Part shown: positions 60,663 through 64,000 of the stretch, piece after piece
How positions within the stretch are numbered: the first letter of the stretch is position 1
Layout: each line of letters begins with the position of its first letter
NCBI GenBank assembly: GCA_037126765.1
Contig: JBBCBC010000002.1
Span: 43,280,889 to 43,344,888 of the forward strand
Reading direction: 5' to 3'
From: Stenogyne calaminthoides
Lineage: Eukaryota > Streptophyta > Magnoliopsida > Lamiales > Lamiaceae
Length of the DNA stretch: 64,000 nt
Notes under the pieces: model-generated
Seen by the model: only the letters and a program-made list of their open reading frames with translations
Databases searched by the model: none
Told to the model about the DNA's origin: nothing
Position numbers and translations under genes: made by a program

Positions 60663-63414
60663 TTGATGGAAAATCTCTATACAATTAACTGTGCACACCA
60701 CTCACGAAATGCTTCCTATAACACATCAACTGTTTCCGAGAAAAGAAAACATTCATCAGACGTGAACGAGACACTTCTTTGGCATCTAAGATTGGGTCAT
60801 ATAAATCCAAAGAGGATCCAAAGGTTGGTGAAAGGCGGTTCACTGGAGTTTCTCCAAGTTGAACCAATTCCAACTCGCGAATCATGTTTGGAGGTAAAAA
60901 TGACCAAGAGGGCATTTGGAGCCAAGGGGAATAGAGCCAAAGAAGTGTTAGAGATCGTTCACACAGATGTATGTGGTCCAATGTCAACCAAAGCAAGAGG
61001 AGGTTATGAGTATTTTGTCACTTGTATTGATGATTACTCAAGGTACGGTTATATTTTCCTTATGAAGCATAAATCTGAGACCTTTGAGAAATTCAAAGAA
61101 TTTAAGGCTCAAGCAGAGAATCATAGGGAAAAACGTATCAAGTCTCTATGATCCGATCATGGAGGCGAATACCTCAGCGATGAGTTTTTGAACTACTTAT
61201 CGATGAAGGGATTGCATCTCACCATCAAGACCTTTAACCCTCAACAAAAGCGGGGTTGCAGAGCTAAGAAATGTAACTCTTTTGGAAATGGTTAGATCTA
61301 TGATGAGTTATGCGGATCTTCCCAAGTCATTCTGGGGTCATGCCTTGGAAACAACAACTTACATTCTGAACTTGGTGCTATCCAAATCGGTTCCCAAAAC
61401 TCCTAAAGAATTGTGGACAGGGCGCAAGCCTAGTATGAGACACATGAGAATTTGGGGGTGTCGCCCACGTGTTGGACAAGGAAGCGAGGAAAATTGGACC
61501 TCGACTGAATTAAGGTTGTTTGTAGGATACCCCGAGGGAACAAAAGGGTGTATGTTCTATGGTCCCGAAGATCAAAAGGTGGTCATAAGCACCCACTTTA
61601 GATTTTTGGAAGAAGACTATATGAACGATAGAAGACCCAGAAGTGAAATTACCTTAAATGAGCTAAGGGGGCTAACCTCAATGCCAACTGTACAAGATGA
61701 TATACCAAACGACACACTTTCACAACCGGAACCTCGTCGTAGTGGGAGGGTTGTAAGACAGCCCGAGAGATTCATGGGAATAGGAGAGTCCTCGGACTTG
61801 ATTTCCGGACAAGACGAATCAGACCCATGGATATATGACGAGGCAATCCAAGACAAGGATGCATATTCTTGGCAAACAGCAATGAAAGTCGAAATGAGTT
61901 CTATGTTTCATAACAAAGTGTGGGAGCTAGTCGAACCACTTAATGGGGTCAAACCCATTGGTTGCAAGTGGGTGTACAAGAGAAAAAGAGGACCGGACGG
62001 GAAGGTGGAAACCTTCAAAGCAAGACTAGTGGCGAAAGGTTATACTCAAAAAGAAGGGATCGATTATGAGGAAATTTTTTCGCCCGTAGCCATGCTTAAG
62101 TCCATCCATATTCTCTTATCGATTGATGCGCATCTTGACTTTGAAATCTGGCAAATGGATGTCAAGACAGCTTTCCTTAACGGAAGTCTTGATGAAGAGA
62201 TCTATATGCAACAACCCCAAGGCTTCATTGAAAAAGGCCAAGAACACCTAGTTTGTAAGCTCATGAAGTCCATTTACGGACTCAAACAGCATCCGAGCTT
62301 GGAACCAATGTTTTGATCATGTTATAAAGTCTTATGGGTTCGATCAAAACGAGTTCGAAAGTGTGTGTGTGTAAAAAGTAAGTCGGGCGCATTGGTATTC
62401 TTAGTATTATCGAGAGCGACATTTCGATCATCGGGAATGATGTGAAAGTGTTATCGGGCGTAAGGGCATGGCTTTCAAAACAGTTTGATATGAAGGACTT
62501 AGGAAGCGGGACACATCCTTGGGATCAAGATCACTTTCGAGATCGCAAGAAAAGGATGATAGGCTTATCGCAAGCTTCATATATAGACACTGTCTTGAAA
62601 CGATTCAGCATGCAAGATTCCAAGAAAGGCTTCGTACCTTTCAGACATGGAATCCATCTATCCAAGAAAATGTGCCCTAAGAAAAAAAGCGAGATAGATG
62701 ACATGAAAAACATTCTTATGCTTGGCGGCCGGAAGCCTTATGTATGCAATGTCGTAGACGAGACCGGATATCCGCTTGCTTAGATTGGCATGGTGGCAAG
62801 ATATCAAAGTAACCCGGGAAAATAACATTGGGCGATTAAAAACATTATGAAGTATCACGAAAAAGAACTCGTGATAGAATGTTGGTTTATCGATCCGATA
62901 GTCAATCCCCATCGGCCACACGGACTCGGATTTCCAATCGAGACGGACTCGGAAAATCTACCTCAAAGAGTGTGTTTTGCATGGGGGAGGAGCCGTGACA
63001 TGGAGAAGCGTCAAGCAGAAATGCGTCGCAGATTCTACCATGGAAGCCGAATATGTAGCTACTTGCGAGGCAGCGAAAAAAATGGTTTGGCTCAAGAACT
63101 TCCTAGTGGACTTGGATGTGGTTCGAATTTGCCAAATGAGAATCATCATTTATTGTGACAATGCGGAAGCGATTTGCAAATTCAAAGGGAACCACGAGCC
63201 CACAAAGCCGACAAACACATTGAAAGGAAATACCATCTTATACGAGATATCGTTTAAGAGAGATATAGATGTGGCAAAAGATAGCGTCGAGGACAACCCT
63301 AGCGAGATCCGTTCACAAAGGGTGGCCTCTGAATACATTCGAGAGACATGTGGAAGGAATGGGTGTCAAGACCGTTGCCAATCTGCTTTGAGTATAAGTG
63401 GGAGATATTATTAG
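60663..63414 (+). pseudogene. Copia integrase, reverse transcriptase and RNase H remnant
   Basis: Integrase is split over two segments (ETLLWHLRLGHINPKRIQRL, VLEIVHTDVCGPMSTKARGG, then DLPKSFWGHALETTTYILN) with a TGA at 61149 and further damage. RT follows in the same open stretch (PIGCKWVYKRKRGPDGKVET, FKARLVAKGYTQKEGIDYEE, QMDVKTAFLNGSLDEEIYMQ). After YGLKQ the frame is lost near 62290. At about 62405 the place of the Tyr-Val-Asp-Asp catalytic box is substituted and shifted. RNase H (CVADSTMEAEYVATCEAAKK) remains open at 62977-63414. The protein cannot be functional. Confidence 0.9.
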
Positions 63415-63490
63415 GTTCGTGTGGGTGACATTAGATGTCACGGACTACACGAGACATGTTGTAGTATACTTAAAAGCAGACTTTGAGTAT

Positions 63491-63501
63491 AAGTGGGAGA
63501 T
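63491..63501 (+). other. Polypurine tract of the Copia element
   Basis: AAGTGGGAGAT lies directly before the 3' LTR and primes plus-strand DNA. A second copy of TTTGAGTATAAGTGGGAGA occurs about 93 bp upstream (63388), so the tract is duplicated. Confidence 0.85.
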
Positions 63502-64000
63502 TGTTGGGATTATACTGGAAAGTATGCTTTTACTTTGTATAATCAAAAACTGAATTTCAGACTTATTTACTGAAATAAATTGTTTATCACTGATGCTTTA
63601 AATATTATCGAATGTTACATATATTTACTGCATAACTATTCAATAAATAGTATGTGTTACATTGTAGTTAATTTAGTGATACCAGATCACAGAAGATTAA
63701 ATTAACAACCCCTTGTAACTAAAAGTACGACATTCACGACCTAGATGGAAATGAACAATCCATCATGAAAGGTTGAAGTGTAAGGCTCAGATTGGTTTGT
63801 CTTGACCAAGAGATTACACTAGTGCATGACTGATGCACTGGATAGGATCTACATGAGGACAAATTCTTCAGAACTGAACAAGGAAGAATTAGACCTCAGT
63901 GGTTCGTTATTTCTTAATCTTCGTTCCTTAAATAGGATCACGTGTGATTGGTAACTATTGCTTTGACTTATCATGGGTAGAGAATCAACGAGATTCAATA
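63502..64000 (+). repeat. 3' LTR of the Copia element (first 499 bp)
   Basis: It matches the beginning of the 5' LTR with a few percent differences and is truncated by the window end. Confidence 0.92.

Larger units (their letters stand above)
56107..64000 (+). mobile_element. Copia LTR retrotransposon with long LTRs, decayed (runs off the right edge)
   Basis: A 5' LTR at 56107-58064, an initiator-tRNA-Met primer-binding site at 58067-58080, gag-pol remnants and a polypurine tract before a second LTR copy at 63502 define a plus-strand element. Domain order is gag, protease, integrase, RT, RNase H, which is the Copia order. The 3' LTR is cut by the window edge, so the flanking duplication (left candidate AGCTG, 56102-56106) cannot be checked. 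It starts 53 bp after the stop codon of the LanC-like gene, so that gene's 3' end probably lies inside the LTR. The two solo LTRs in the nest belong to this family. Confidence 0.92.

Overview
This window is nuclear DNA of a flowering plant. The evidence is intron-rich genes with GT-AG splicing, plant-type histone H3.3, 14-3-3 and GCR2-like LanC proteins, and a dense load of plant transposable elements (Copia, Gypsy/Tat, hAT, Helitron, SINE, TRIM, Stowaway and Tourist MITEs). A eudicot, probably an asterid, is my inference; the sequence does not fix the species. Intergenic DNA is AT-rich. There is no operon-like structure and no sign of organellar or bacterial DNA. Layout: 1-2226 is the 3' end of a Gypsy element (four tandem-repeat arrays, then the 3' LTR) that enters from the left. 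A minus-strand tRNA-derived SINE lies at 2322-2503. A nine-exon SCAI-like gene (5402-10596, +) and a four-coding-exon histone H3.3 gene (12901-13604, +) follow. A decayed hAT transposon occupies 14558-18076. A four-exon 14-3-3 gene reads leftwards (21674-19889, -). From 22040 to 48431 the window is almost entirely transposons: a 4.5-kb Helitron (22040-26563, -) whose end lies 366 bp from the 14-3-3 start codon, then a 21.8-kb nest. The nest is an outer Copia element (26587-48431, -) interrupted by a Tat-type Gypsy element (27155-40632, -), itself interrupted by a solo LTR (31692-33412), plus a second solo LTR (42632-44452) in the Copia pol. All four have matching 5-bp target duplications. The Gypsy element carries a separate spliced gene on the opposite strand (28243-31049, +) with its own TATA box. 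After the nest come two MITE-like repeats, AT-rich DNA, and a decayed caulimovirid-like relic (about 50471-50790). A five-exon LanC-like gene (51892-56053, +) follows; its second intron holds a Tourist MITE containing a TRIM. From 56107 to the right edge is a decayed Copia element (+) with long LTRs, of the same family as the two solo LTRs. Four host genes look intact: SCAI-like (transcription or DNA-repair-linked family), H3.3 (replication-independent histone), 14-3-3 (phosphopeptide adaptor) and LanC-like. They are not evidently one pathway. The points most worth a second look are the antisense gene inside the Tat element, the LanC-like protein with all three expected zinc ligands replaced, the GC-AG intron in the SCAI gene, the cleanly bounded Helitron with exon-like fragments, and the nested insertions, whose order can be read from their target duplications.
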